A DNA stretch of 64,000 bases, from the NCBI RefSeq assembly GCF_036195045.1, contig NZ_CP108100.1, positions 1-64,000 on the forward strand, read 5' to 3'. The stretch's first letter is position 1. Each line of letters opens with the position of its first letter. Source of the stretch: Streptomyces sp. NBC_00236 (GTDB lineage Bacteria > Actinomycetota > Actinomycetes > Streptomycetales > Streptomycetaceae). The position numbers and the translations under genes are program-made. Of the stretch, positions 16,558 through 25,855 are shown in pieces. The notes beneath the pieces are model-generated. The model made no database searches and was not told the DNA's origin. It saw nothing but the letters and a program-made list of their open reading frames with translations.

Positions 16558-17292
16558 GTGCGGCCCGTGGACCTGGCCCGTCGCCATGGCCTGTCCACGC
16601 AGGCGGTCCGCAACTACGAGGACGCCGGCATCATTCCGCCGGCCCACCGCAGCCGGACGGGGTACCGGGACTACACCGCCACTCATGCCGCCGGCCTCGC
16701 GGCATACCTGGCGCTCGTCCCTGCCTTCGGCTACTCCACCAGCCGACGCATCATGCGTGCCGTCACCAGCGGCCAGCTCGACGAAGCACTGGAGTACGTC
16801 GACGACGGGCACTCACTCCTGGCTCGCGACCGCAACACGCTACGAACGGTCGAAGCGGCACTCTCACACCTCGGAGCCGTCACCCCGGATGCAGCGGCCA
16901 GCACTCGGACGCCGTACAGCATCGGTGAACTCGCCCGCCACCTCGCGCTCAACCCAGCCACCCTGCGCGCCTGGGAACGCGCTGGAGTCCTCGTCCCCCA
17001 ACGTGACACGCGCGGGCACCGCCAGTACCTCGCCCAGGACGTGCGCGACGCCCAACTGGCGCACCTGCTGCGCCGGGGAGGCCAGCCCCTGAGCACCATC
17101 GCCACCGTCCTCGGAGAACTCCGCGACGCCGGCAGCCTCGATGCGCTGGCCAGGACCCTGGAAGGGTGGCGGCGCGACCTCACGTCCCGCGGAATGGCCC
17201 AGCTGTACGCCGCCGGTCAGCTCTCCACCTACCTCCACTCCTCGGACAGATCGGCGAGAACCAGCTCAGCACCAGAGCACGGACCCCACTGA
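16558..17292 (+). CDS. TioE-family MerR-type regulator with two HTH domains
   Basis: A 244-residue regulator. I choose GTG 16558 because GGAGG lies five bases before it and the protein then begins MRPVDLARRHGLSTQAVRNY, the start typical of TioE-family proteins. Two MerR-type DNA-binding domains are present: residues 1-70 (ARRHGLSTQAVRNYEDAGII) and about 118-190 (YSIGELARHLALNPATLRAW, RDTRGHRQYLAQDVRDAQLA). No effector-binding cysteines are visible. It is transcribed away from the Imm5-like pair and probably regulates it and itself from the 88-base gap. Confidence 0.85.
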   Translation: MRPVDLARRHGLSTQAVRNYEDAGIIPPAHRSRTGYRDYTATHAAGLAAYLALVPAFGYSTSRRIMRAVTSGQLDEALEYVDDGHSLLARDRNTLRTVEAALSHLGAVTPDAAASTRTPYSIGELARHLALNPATLRAWERAGVLVPQRDTRGHRQYLAQDVRDAQLAHLLRRGGQPLSTIATVLGELRDAGSLDALARTLEGWRRDLTSRGMAQLYAAGQLSTYLHSSDRSARTSSAPEHGPH

Positions 17293-17395
17293 CGTTTCCG
17301 ATGTCGGGACCCCTGACATTTCCATGTCGGACGACAGCCGCGAGGACATCAGTGGGTTCTGCCACTGGATGTCAGTGGTTCTGCCATGAGCTGTG

Positions 17396-17535
17396 TCAGT
17401 AGGTAGACGGAGTCTCACTGGCGTCGAGGACACGGAGGCCGTACCGGACGTCGTCGGTCAGGACTGCGCTGCCGTCTCGACCGACGATCAGCAGTCCGGT
17501 GTCGATCAGTCCGGCGATGGCGGCGGCCCGCTCTC
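17396..17535 (-). pseudogene. C-terminal fragment of the HTH-type protein family seen at 14.7-15.2 kb
   Basis: The last about 45 residues, AAAIAGLIDTGLLIVGRDGS then AVLTDDVRYGLRVLDASETP, resemble HHFTLSPRNDVQYGLRLIDD of the frameshifted HTH gene 2.3 kb away, so this is the tail of a second member. The stop at 17396 looks natural. Upstream the frame runs straight into IS110 sequence, so the rest was replaced or deleted when the IS arrived. The preceding gap 17293-17395 contains short repeated motifs (GTTCTGCCA, CAGTGG) that look like IS debris. Confidence 0.6.
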
Positions 17536-18050
17536 CGTCCGCATCCGCTCGGGATTGGCGCCTGCCGTGACCAGCAGCTGGGCGGCAGTGTCGGGACCGA
17601 CCCCGTAGGCAGCCCCTCAGACCAGGGTTATGGGCGGTGACCTCGCGGTCCAGGGCCCGGGTCAGCTCTTCGTGCTCGGCGGTCAGTTCCCTGACGCGCC
17701 GGGCGAGACTTCTGAGCGCGGAGAGGACGGCGATGTGGATCGCGTCTCCGGCCGGCCGCAGGCGTGCCAGGGCATCGGTGCGGTTCGTCCCGTTCAGGCG
17801 CCGGAATCTGGCGCGGATGGTCTCAGGTGCGGTGAAGAGGATGTGGGTGATCTGGTTGAGAGCGGCGGTGCGTGCCTTGACTGCGGAGCGGGCGGCGTTG
17901 CGCAGGGCACGTATGCCGGCGACGGTGGCGTCCTTCGGGGTGCTGGTGGCCCGTCCCGACAGCGTCGGTCGGCACGGGCCCGCAGTGCTTCTTGCCGCCT
18001 TCGGGCTGGCTATCGGGTCATGTTCCGCCCGGCCGGAGCCATCAGAACAG
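17536..18050 (-). pseudogene. IS110-family transposase remnant
   Basis: Minus-strand reading gives LSGRATSTPKDATVAGIRAL, RNAARSAVKARTAALNQITH, NRTDALARLRPAGDAIHIAV and LARRVRELTAEHEELTRALD, the middle of an IS110 (DEDD) transposase. After AHNPGL the sense moves one base and continues AAYGVGPDTAAQLLVTAGAN, PERMRTES, the start of the C-terminal Transposase_20 domain, before breaking off at about 17535. Both the N-terminal catalytic part and the C-terminus are missing. Confidence 0.75.
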
Positions 18051-18174
18051 GCCCCGGCAGCCGGACAGAACAGCGGGAAGAGAGCCCAGCAGGGCGTCAG
18101 CCAGTGGCAGAGCCACGACCACCGGAACCTGAGAATCAGCATCAATGTCAGTGCCCTCCGGCAGAGTGCCGTCC

Positions 18175-20289
18175 ATGATCAACGAACTGGACAGCATCGA
18201 CTGGTCGTCGATGAGCCACGCCTATGGCCCGGCCGTCGAAGTCCCCGTATGGCTGCGGGCGATGGCCTCCCCTGACCCAGAGGTCCGGGACAAGGCGTTC
18301 AACGACTTCCACAACGCGGCCCACCACCAGGGCGACGTGTATCCCTGTACGGCAGCCAGCCTGCCGTACTTGTTCGCCATGGCAGACGACGCCGAGACCC
18401 CCGACCGTGCCTCCATCGTGCGGCTGCTGCTCAGCATCGGCCGCGAATCCGCCGACCGGAGCGACGGCCTCTCCTACTCACCGGAAGGCACCGAGTCCAC
18501 AGCAGGCGCAGACAGCCTGGCCCTCATACGCGAGCGCGCCGACATCTTCATCTCCCACTCCTCCCACCCCGACGCCTCCGTACGCCAACCGGCGATCGAG
18601 GGCCTCGGCCACTTCCTCGAAGACGCCGACCACGCCGTTGCGCTCCTGCGTGACCGGCTGTCCGCAGAACGCGGGATCGTCGAGCGGCTACTGGTTGTCC
18701 GGACGATGGCAGACCTGGCGCTGCGGCTGCCGGCAGCTCGCTCCTCCGCCACGTCGTGGCTCGACACCCTGGCCGGCGAAGCCACCGCAGACCCCGACAT
18801 TCGCCTGGCCGCACTCGTCCACAAGGCACGGTGCTCCCCCGCGAGCATCGGCGCCGAGACCGTTCCCACGGCGATCAGCCTGCTCCGACAGCTCACGCCC
18901 GCACCCCAGCCCGAACCACGGGGCAAGCACTGCGAGGCCGGCCCCGATGCCTGTGCCTGCGCTGCCGAGCCGGCAACCACAACCGGGCAGGATGTGCCGG
19001 CGCAGATAGTTGCCGCGTTCGCCGACCTCGAACGGCACAACCGTGTGCACGCACCCACCACCGATCTCCTTCGCCGCTTCCACGCGGTGCTCGACGCACG
19101 CCTGCCCGAGCGCACCGCGCTGCTCGCCGAACAGCTCCGCAGCCCAGACCCTGCCACCCGGTACGACGCGATCCGTATGGCCAAGGACCTGATCGCCTCC
19201 TGGCGGGGCGAGCACACCGGCCTCGTCATGCTCCTCACGGAATGCCTGCTGCCTGAGGACCCGTACACCGCCGCCGCGGCCGCCGAAGTCCTCGGATCTC
19301 TGCCCCTTGTCTCCGAGCCGGCCCGCGAGGCCCTCGCCGACTACATCGATGCCCACCGCGCTGTGTACGGATCCGACGTGTGGGCGTCGCCCCATCCGCT
19401 GCGGCGTCGGGCGCATCAGGAAGCCGTCATGGCACTGGCTCGCCTCGGTGACGTACGGGCCCTGCCCTGCCTGCTGACCGCGCTGGACACAGGGTGCGAC
19501 GCGTGGCGTGCCGTCCAGGTCGCCGGGCACCTGAGCTCGGCCGCCGAGGAGCTCGTGCCGAGACTGGCCCGGCTCCTTACCGAGGCCGACCTCTCAAAGC
19601 AGTGGCCCGAAACGGACACCGGCGCACTCATATCCGCCCTGGCTGAGCTGCGTCACCCTGCGGGCTTCCCCGCACTTACCCATGCCGTCAGCGCTGCGGC
19701 CCGGCACGAACACTGGTCCACCGCCACCTCCGCCGTGAACGCCCTCGCATCCTTCGGCCCCGGAGCCGCACCTGCCCTGATGGTCATCCGCCCGCTGACC
19801 GGCGCCGAAGACGTGAATCTCCGCGCAGCTGCCGCGATCGCTGTGTGGGAACTCGGGCGCAACGCCGCCGAGTCCGTGCCAGGACTGGAGGCCCTGCTCG
19901 ACAGCCACTGCAACCGCGACGCCGCCGATACCCTCGGCCGCATCGGCCCGCCCGCGCAGACCGCGCTGCCACGACTGCGCGAACTTCTGGACGCCAAGTA
20001 CGAGTGGACCCGCGTCCACGCCGCAGCCGCGCTCTGGGACATCGGAGGCGAAGCCGAAGCCGATATCGTCGTGCAGACGCTGCTGGCCGCCTGGGAGGAG
20101 AACGACGCAACAGGCAACCACGTCCTGGCTTGCCTCGACCGGATGGGCCAGGCCGCAGCACCAGCACTCCCCCGTATCCAGGCCGAGCTCGCACTGCCCC
20201 GACGAGGGGGACGATTCCGGAGCGTCGACAACGACGCGGAAGTACAGCGCCTCTGCCGCACCATACTGACGCGCCTTCACCATCCGTAA
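18175..20289 (+). CDS. HEAT-repeat protein
   Basis: A 704-residue protein built of helical repeats. The start ATG 18175 gives INELDSIDWSSMSHAYGPAV, VWLRAMASPDPEVRDKAFND and FHNAAHHQGDVYPCTAASLP, a conserved N-terminus of a Streptomyces HEAT-repeat family; an upstream ATG at 18145 is possible. Repeats run throughout, clearest at AHQEAVMALARLGDVRALPC, LISALAELRHPAGFPALTHA, LRAAAAIAVWELGRNAAESV and RVHAAAALWDIGGEAEADIV. HEAT arrays form solenoids that bind proteins or DNA; the partner is unknown. A Cys-rich insertion (GPDACACAAEPA) lies near residue 265. The gene stands alone, between an IS110 remnant and a convergent hypothetical gene. Confidence 0.85.
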   Translation: MINELDSIDWSSMSHAYGPAVEVPVWLRAMASPDPEVRDKAFNDFHNAAHHQGDVYPCTAASLPYLFAMADDAETPDRASIVRLLLSIGRESADRSDGLSYSPEGTESTAGADSLALIRERADIFISHSSHPDASVRQPAIEGLGHFLEDADHAVALLRDRLSAERGIVERLLVVRTMADLALRLPAARSSATSWLDTLAGEATADPDIRLAALVHKARCSPASIGAETVPTAISLLRQLTPAPQPEPRGKHCEAGPDACACAAEPATTTGQDVPAQIVAAFADLERHNRVHAPTTDLLRRFHAVLDARLPERTALLAEQLRSPDPATRYDAIRMAKDLIASWRGEHTGLVMLLTECLLPEDPYTAAAAAEVLGSLPLVSEPAREALADYIDAHRAVYGSDVWASPHPLRRRAHQEAVMALARLGDVRALPCLLTALDTGCDAWRAVQVAGHLSSAAEELVPRLARLLTEADLSKQWPETDTGALISALAELRHPAGFPALTHAVSAAARHEHWSTATSAVNALASFGPGAAPALMVIRPLTGAEDVNLRAAAAIAVWELGRNAAESVPGLEALLDSHCNRDAADTLGRIGPPAQTALPRLRELLDAKYEWTRVHAAAALWDIGGEAEADIVVQTLLAAWEENDATGNHVLACLDRMGQAAAPALPRIQAELALPRRGGRFRSVDNDAEVQRLCRTILTRLHHP

Positions 20290-20381
20290 CGGCCCGCATC
20301 GAAGCACGGACAAACAGGCCGCCACCTATGGGGCACCATCGCTGAGTACCTGATGCTTTCGGGGACTTGAGGGCGGAATCG

Positions 20382-20882
20382 TCAAGGCTTGTGGACCGAG
20401 TCAGGCCGGTGTCGATCTGAATGTTGCAGTCGGCGGCTCGCTGCGTTCCGTACGCGACGGGTTCGTCCCCGTTCGGCGAGCAGGCTGAGGGCCTCGGGTG
20501 AGGTGACAACGAGTACGACGGAGGCCGTGCGCTGGAACCAGTCGGATGCAGTGGTGAGGTCCTCGGCGGTCCATGGCTCATCCAGCGCGATTGCCCTGAG
20601 CAGGGCCCACTCGCGCAGCCGACGGACGAGGAAGGGGCGGTTTCCGATTACCGTGGCCATGGTCCGGGCCCAGGCGGGGAACGCCGGGTCGGTCAGCAGA
20701 CGGGCTGCCTGGCGCTCAAGGTGGCGGTTGACCGCGGCCTCCGCCATCGACACGTCCGGGTCTTCCAGAACCGTGGCCACCAGGACGGCCTCGGCCGCCT
20801 CCGAGACATCTCCCAGATCCCCCAGGTACCTGCGGTAGCGGAGGTGCTCGGGGGGTTCCGCGTCGAACGGCTGGTCAGTCAT
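20382..20882 (-). CDS. Conserved hypothetical protein
   Basis: A 166-residue helical protein from ATG 20882: HLRYRRYLGDLGDVSEAAEA, VATVLEDPDVSMAEAAVNRH, LLTDPAFPAWARTMATVIGN and FLVRRLREWALLRAIALDEP, then WTAEDLTTASDWFQRTASVV. It has the look of a small armadillo- or HEAT-like helical domain and is convergent with the HEAT-repeat gene, 92 bases away. I do not recognise a named family. No membrane segment or signal peptide is seen. Confidence 0.7.
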   Translation of the reverse strand: MTDQPFDAEPPEHLRYRRYLGDLGDVSEAAEAVLVATVLEDPDVSMAEAAVNRHLERQAARLLTDPAFPAWARTMATVIGNRPFLVRRLREWALLRAIALDEPWTAEDLTTASDWFQRTASVVLVVTSPEALSLLAERGRTRRVRNAASRRLQHSDRHRPDSVHKP

Positions 20883-21013
20883 GCCGCGGCCCCTTCCGGT
20901 CGTGCCACCAGTTCACCACGATCGAAGCACGCTACGGCCCGGACCAGATCGACCAAGTGACCTCGATGGGATGACAGCGGACAACGACAAGCGGGATTCA
21001 AGCAGGGCAGGAT

Positions 21014-24000
21014 TCAGGGACTGCGGTGCTCGGAAAGCCACGCGTGGACGGCGAGGGCGGTCGTGCGGGCATGCTCCTCAAGGACGCTGAAGTGGTCGCC
21101 CGGGACGGTGACTTCCGAGTGCGGCAGACTCCACGGCTCCGCCGCTTCGATGCCGGGCAGGCCGTCCCCGGGCCCGGACGAGGAGTGTGGGCGCCGAGAG
21201 CTCCGAGGGTTCCCAGCCGGAGAACCGGTCGAGGTAGCCGGTCATCGCCGTGAGCCGGTCGGTCTCGGCCGAGGCGAACTGGGCGGCCTTGTCGAGCATT
21301 CCGACGGTCATGGCGGAGAGCGCGGGCCCGTCCTCCGCCCCGCTGACACTGTCCCCGGCGAACGTGTCGACCAGGACGACCGCGGACGGGCGCACGCCCG
21401 CACGTTCCAGGTGTTCGGCAACGGCCTGCGCCACCCAGCCGCCGGCCGAGCGCCCCAGCAGGACGAACGGCTCGTCGCCCGAGCACGCGAGAGCGGCGGC
21501 GGCCTGCGCCGACACGAAGGCCTCCAGTGTGGCGGGCAGGGCCTCGCGCTGCAGGAATCCCGGATTCGGCAGCACCCAGACGTCCCGCAGGCCCTGGAGG
21601 GACAACCCGAAACGGGCGTACTCATGAGGGCCCGAAAGCGCGCTGAGAGCCGGGAAGCAGATCAGCCGGGGGCGGGCAGGGCCGGTTGCGACGTTGACGG
21701 CCGCGGGCGGGGTGCGAAGGGTGTCCGTGCTGTCGAAGACCTCACGGAAGCGGGAAGCGATCGTCAGAAGTGCCATGCCGTCCCATGCCTTGCCGAGGGC
21801 GCACGCCTTGCGGAAGAGGGCGGAAAGGGAGTCGGCGCCACCCGGTTCCGCAGCCCTTTCCGGGGCTCCGCCCGTCGCGTTGGCTGGCGTGACGTTCGGG
21901 GCGGGGAGCGTTTTCGGGGCCGTATCGGAAAAGCGTTCCTCGAGGTGGGCGGCGACCGCGCACGGTGTGGGGTGGTCGAAGAGGAGTGTGGCGGGCAGGA
22001 CGAGCCCGGTCACCGTCGCGAGCCGGTTGCGCAGCTCGACTGCGGCCAGTGAGTCGAGGCCCAGCTCCGCCAGCGGGCGGTCCGCCTCGATCGCGGACTG
22101 TCCCTCGGTGTATCCGAGCGCTGCGGCGGCTTCGGTCCGTACTTCCGACAGGAGCAGCGCTCCGTGGTCGCCGGACTGCGTGCCGGCCAGCCGTCGTCGC
22201 AGGGAATCGCCGGCCTCGGGCCCCGCGGGTGTCCGGCGCACGGGCCCGGGGCCCGGCAAGCGGGAGAGGGGGGCATCGGCGGTCCCGCGCACCTGCGGGT
22301 TCAGGCGTGCTGCCACCAGGACAGCGTCCCCGCTCTCGACGGCGGTGTCGAAGAGCGCGAGGCCCTCGTCGGTCCGCAGCGGGACGAGCCCGGAGCGTGC
22401 CATCCGGCGCAGATCCGCGCTTGCGAGCTCGGCGGTCATGCCGCCGTTCTGCTGCCAGGGGCCCCAGACGAGGGAGGTGGCGGGCAGGCCGATGCTCCTG
22501 CGGTGCTGTGCCAGCGCGTCCAGGAACGAGTTCGCCGCCGCGTAGTTGCCCTGGCCGCCGGATCCGAACACGCCGGCCACCGAGGAGAACAGGGCGAAGA
22601 CCGCCAGGTCGCTGTCCCGGGTCAACTCGTGCAGGGCAAGGGCCGCGTCCGCCTTCGGCCGCAGCACGCGATCCATGCGCTCCGGTGTCAGCGCCGCGAT
22701 CACGCCGTCGTCCAGCACGCCCGCGGTATGCACCACTGCGGTCAGCGGGTGCTCCCGCGGCACAGTGGCGAGTAGCGCGGCGAGCGCAGTGCGGTCGGCG
22801 ACATCGCAGGCAGCGACCGTCACCTCGGCACCGAGCCCGGCGAGTTCCGCTCGCAGTTCGGCGGCCCCGGGCGTGTCGGCTCCGCGCCGTCCGACGAGCA
22901 GCAGGTGGCGCATGCCGTGCGCGACCACGAGGTGGCGGGCGAAGGAGGCGCCCAGGGAGCCCGGTCCCCCGGTGATCAGGACGGTCCCCCCGGGGTCCAC
23001 CCGGCGCGACGGACCCTCGTCCGCCGTTGTGCGGGAGGCGTGCACCAGCGTCGGTACGTGGACGACTCCTTCCCGCACGGCCGTCTGGGGCTCCCGGCTC
23101 GCCGTGACCTGGGCCAGGGCAGCCCCGGACGCGGGGGTGTCGTCGACATCGACCAGTGCGAACCGGCCGGGGTTCTCCGTCTGCGCCGAGCGGAGCAGTC
23201 CCCATACCGGCGCGCAGACGAGCGCGGCATCGTCGTTCGCCGCGGAGGCGGCTGCCTCCGCCCCGGTCACGACGGCACCCGAGGTCAGGACGACCAGGCG
23301 GGAATTGCTGAGTCGCTCCTCGGCCAGCCAGTCCTGCACGAGCCGCAGTGCCCATCCGGCCATGCGGTGTGCGGCTGACGCGCGGTCCATTCCTTCCGTC
23401 TCGGTGAGCGGCGGACAGGCGATGACGACGTCCGGTGCGTCGGCGCCCGCCGAGGCCGGATCGGCGTACGCCTTCGGCCGGTCCCCTGGCGGAAGGACGG
23501 TGCCGCGCAACGCCGGTCCGGGCTCGCCCACCAGACCCCACACGCGTGGCACCGGAGCCGCGTCGAGGGAATCGGGCAGGCGGATCCAGTCCTGGCGGAA
23601 CAGACAGTCGCCGTGTGCCCGGACGCCTTTCAACTGCTCGCGGGGAAGCGGCCGCAGCACCAGGGACCGTACCGTTGCCACGGGGGCTCCTGACCCGTCG
23701 GTCAGCTCCAGCCGTGCTCCGTTCTCCGCCGTCGGCGAGAGCCGCACCCGCAGCCGGCGGGCACCGGACGCGTGAAGTCGCACCTGGCTCCAGGCGAACG
23801 GCAGGGACAGCCCGCCTGCGCTGTCGTCCGGCGCCGGTGCGGCTCCCGGGAGCATCATGGTGTGCAGCGCCGAGTCCAGCAGGGCCGGATGCAGGGTGAA
23901 CCGGCCCGCGTTGCTGTGTTCCTCCTCCGGCAGCCCGACCTCGGCGAGAATGTCGTTGCCCAGCTGCCAGGCGGCCTGCAGTCCCTGGAAGGCCGGGCCG

Positions 24001-24356
24001 TAGCGGAGCCCGCCGTGAGCGAGCCGGTCGTAGAAGTCTTCGCCGGGCCGGGCGTCGAGCGGCAGGGGGACGGCGCCCGCGGGCGGCCACGGGGCGGGCG
24101 CGACCGCGGGCTCCGGCAGTTCCTGGGGCGCGAGGATCCCCGACGCGTGGCGGTTCCAGGGCCCGTCGTACCCGGGAGTGCGCGGCCGCGCGTGGAACAC
24201 CACGGTCCGCCGCCCGCCCGCGTCCGGTCCCGCCACCTTCACTTGCAGCTCGACCGGTTCGTCGGAGGGCAGCGGCAGGGGTGCCGTCAGGGTGAGTTCC
24301 TCCAGGACGGTCACGGAGAAGGCGGCTTCCCCTACTTTCGTCCAGCGTCGGTTCAC
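21014..24356 (-). pseudogene. Type I polyketide synthase end: partial DH, KR, ACP and TE, 5'-truncated and frameshifted
   Basis: From GTG 24356 the frame encodes the C-terminal half of a dehydratase ([10 protein letters not shown] has the catalytic Asp, but the HxxxG half is gone), a ketoreductase ([33 protein letters not shown] with Tyr), an acyl carrier protein ([18 protein letters not shown]) and a thioesterase ([13 protein letters not shown]). LDD in the KR is the signature of B-type stereochemistry. Near 21175-21182 the frame changes: the TE end ([20 protein letters not shown], catalytic His) is in another frame and stops at 21014. KS and AT are absent. This is the last module of a macrolide-type synthase left behind by deletion and cannot make a product alone. 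Confidence 0.85.
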
Positions 24357-24996
24357 CAGTGCCGAGGAGCGGCAGTTCGCCGTCGAGGCGGTGACCGCGG
24401 CCGGCGAGGACCCTCGAGGGAAGGAGACGGACGGCCATTTTCACACCGCCGTCCATCTGTCCCGTCCCGCCCGGGACACCGTCTCGTACCCGGTCAGCGG
24501 CCTCGTGCACCCGGCCTGATCCGCTCACGCGCCCGGAGCGGCAGGGCGTGGAAACCACCGGGTCCGCTCCGTCCAAGACCGGGTCACCAGGAGGGGTTCC
24601 GGGCTGCGCAAGGCGGTCCGCTACACCAGTGGACGGATTGCCGCGGGTTGCCGGCCCGAGCCCGGGAACCTGGCCGCCGGCCGGCCGGTCGGCGGCCAGT
24701 TGCCGTTCGACCCGGTGCAGTCAGGCTCCCAGGCAGTAGCGCGGTCCGGCGCCGAAGGACAGCCGGATCGTCGGTCAGGGCTGCACCTCAGCAACAGGTT
24801 CCTACCAGTCAAGGTCCAAGGCTCGGCCCACCTCCGGTCCCTGCGGCTGAGGCCGATGGGGGCGCGAGGCGCGACCGGAATCGCGGGACGGCCCGGGGAC
24901 AGCTGGGCCGGGTGCCCTGACATTGGCCGCCCCCCCGGCGGCGTCCTGGCGGCCGTCCCGACCGGCGGACGGGGCGACGGGGCGACGGGGCGACGG
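24357..24996. other. Stretch without an intact gene; P450 debris
   Basis: About 640 bases between the PKS remnant and the reductase gene. Apart from the cytochrome P450 heme-loop fragment listed separately I see no credible coding frame, promoter or repeat. The sequence just upstream of 24356 has no PKS similarity in any frame, so the deletion boundary lies at about 24340-24360. Confidence 0.5.
24655..24790 (-). pseudogene. Cytochrome P450 heme-loop fragment
   Basis: Minus-strand codons 24765-24724 read RLSFGAGPRYCLGA, the P450 heme-binding signature F-G-x-G-x-R-x-C-x-G with its cysteine ligand. The next codon is TGA, then LHRVERQLAADR continues the expected L-helix in the same frame, so a stop now interrupts it. 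Sequence upstream shows no clear P450 motifs. This is a remnant of about 40 residues. Beside a truncated PKS it suggests a former tailoring oxidase. Confidence 0.65.
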
Positions 24997-25602
24997 TCAC
25001 GCAGGCACACCGAGCGGCGGGTGCGCGAGCACGCGGGGCTTGTACTCGACCAGCTGGATGCGGCCGTCGAAGGTGCGGTGCTCGATCATGTCGAGGGCGA
25101 CGTCCGGATAGCCGTCGTAGATGCGTTCTTCACCTGTGGCCCCGGTGATCACCGGGAACATCACGACCCGGAACCGGTCGACGAGTCCGGCACGTAGCAG
25201 AGACCGGCACAGGCTGAGGCTGCCGATCGTGCTGAGGAGCCCCGAGCCACTCGACTTCAAGGCGCGGACCGCCTCGACAGCGTCGCCGCGGACGAGCGTG
25301 GAGTTGGCCCAGGTCAAGGGCTTCTTCAGAGAGGAGGAGAACACCACCTTGGGCGCTTGCGCGAGCTCATCGACGGACGCCTCCTCTTCGGGCCTGAACT
25401 CGTCTTGGCCATTCGGGACCTCGCCTGCGGCGAAGCCCGACATCAAACGGTAGGTGTTCGCCCCCATCAGGTAGGTGGCCTCGGGCTGCTCGCCAAGCCA
25501 GGCGAGGTACTCCGGGCCCTCAAGACCCCAGAATCCGGGCCACCCCTCCCCCGATGCGTAGCCGTCGAGGGAGGTGATGAAGTCGACGAGAAGCTCCGAC
25601 AT
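24997..25602 (-). CDS. Dihydrofolate reductase-like (RibD C-terminal family) oxidoreductase
   Basis: A 201-residue protein of normal length for the RibD_C/DHFR-like family: SELLVDFITSLDGYASGEGW at the N-terminus, YLMGANTYRLMSGFAAGEVP, the helix PKVVFSSSLKKPLTWANSTL and GLLSTIGSLSLCRSLLRAGL with the NADPH-binding Gly region, then VDRFRVVMFPVITGATGEER. It should be a cytosolic NAD(P)H-dependent reductase; the substrate is unknown, and members of this branch are not dihydrofolate reductases in the strict sense. It starts at ATG 25602. A large inverted repeat lies 130 bases upstream and may bind a regulator. Confidence 0.85.
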   Translation of the reverse strand: MSELLVDFITSLDGYASGEGWPGFWGLEGPEYLAWLGEQPEATYLMGANTYRLMSGFAAGEVPNGQDEFRPEEEASVDELAQAPKVVFSSSLKKPLTWANSTLVRGDAVEAVRALKSSGSGLLSTIGSLSLCRSLLRAGLVDRFRVVMFPVITGATGEERIYDGYPDVALDMIEHRTFDGRIQLVEYKPRVLAHPPLGVPA

Positions 25603-25731
25603 GGCAGTGTCCTTTCCTCAGGTCTCACAAGCTTGGACCGGCCGGAAGCCACAAACTCATCGGCCGCGCTGTGGAGTGACGAGAGAACGGCCCGGCCAAC
25701 CGCCACGCTCAGCCCGACCTGGCAGGACACA

Positions 25732-25790
25732 GAGGCCAACTCTCTCGCGCTCTGTCACCGTACGTGTGACAGAGCGCGACAGTTGGCCTC
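25732..25790. promoter_or_regulatory. Long inverted repeat (about 25-base arms) upstream of the reductase gene
   Basis: Inner arms TCGCGCTCTGTCAC (25745-25758) and GTGACAGAGCGCGA (25766-25779) pair perfectly; outer arms GAGGCCAACT and AGTTGGCCTC extend the dyad with a two-base bulge. The loop is seven bases. It can be a strong bidirectional terminator between the reductase and the HEAT-like pseudogene, or the end of a lost element. It has no T tract. Confidence 0.65.
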
Positions 25791-25855
25791 CGCAGGCAAG
25801 TGCGACGCACAGAACGCCGGCCGATCCGCGCGTGCCATGGTCGAGGGCCGACCAC

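Noticed and set aside
21742..24576. A 944-codon open frame on the minus strand
   Set aside because: It overlaps the PKS relict in another frame and is Arg/Gly-rich without motifs; the PKS domains are in the neighbouring frame.
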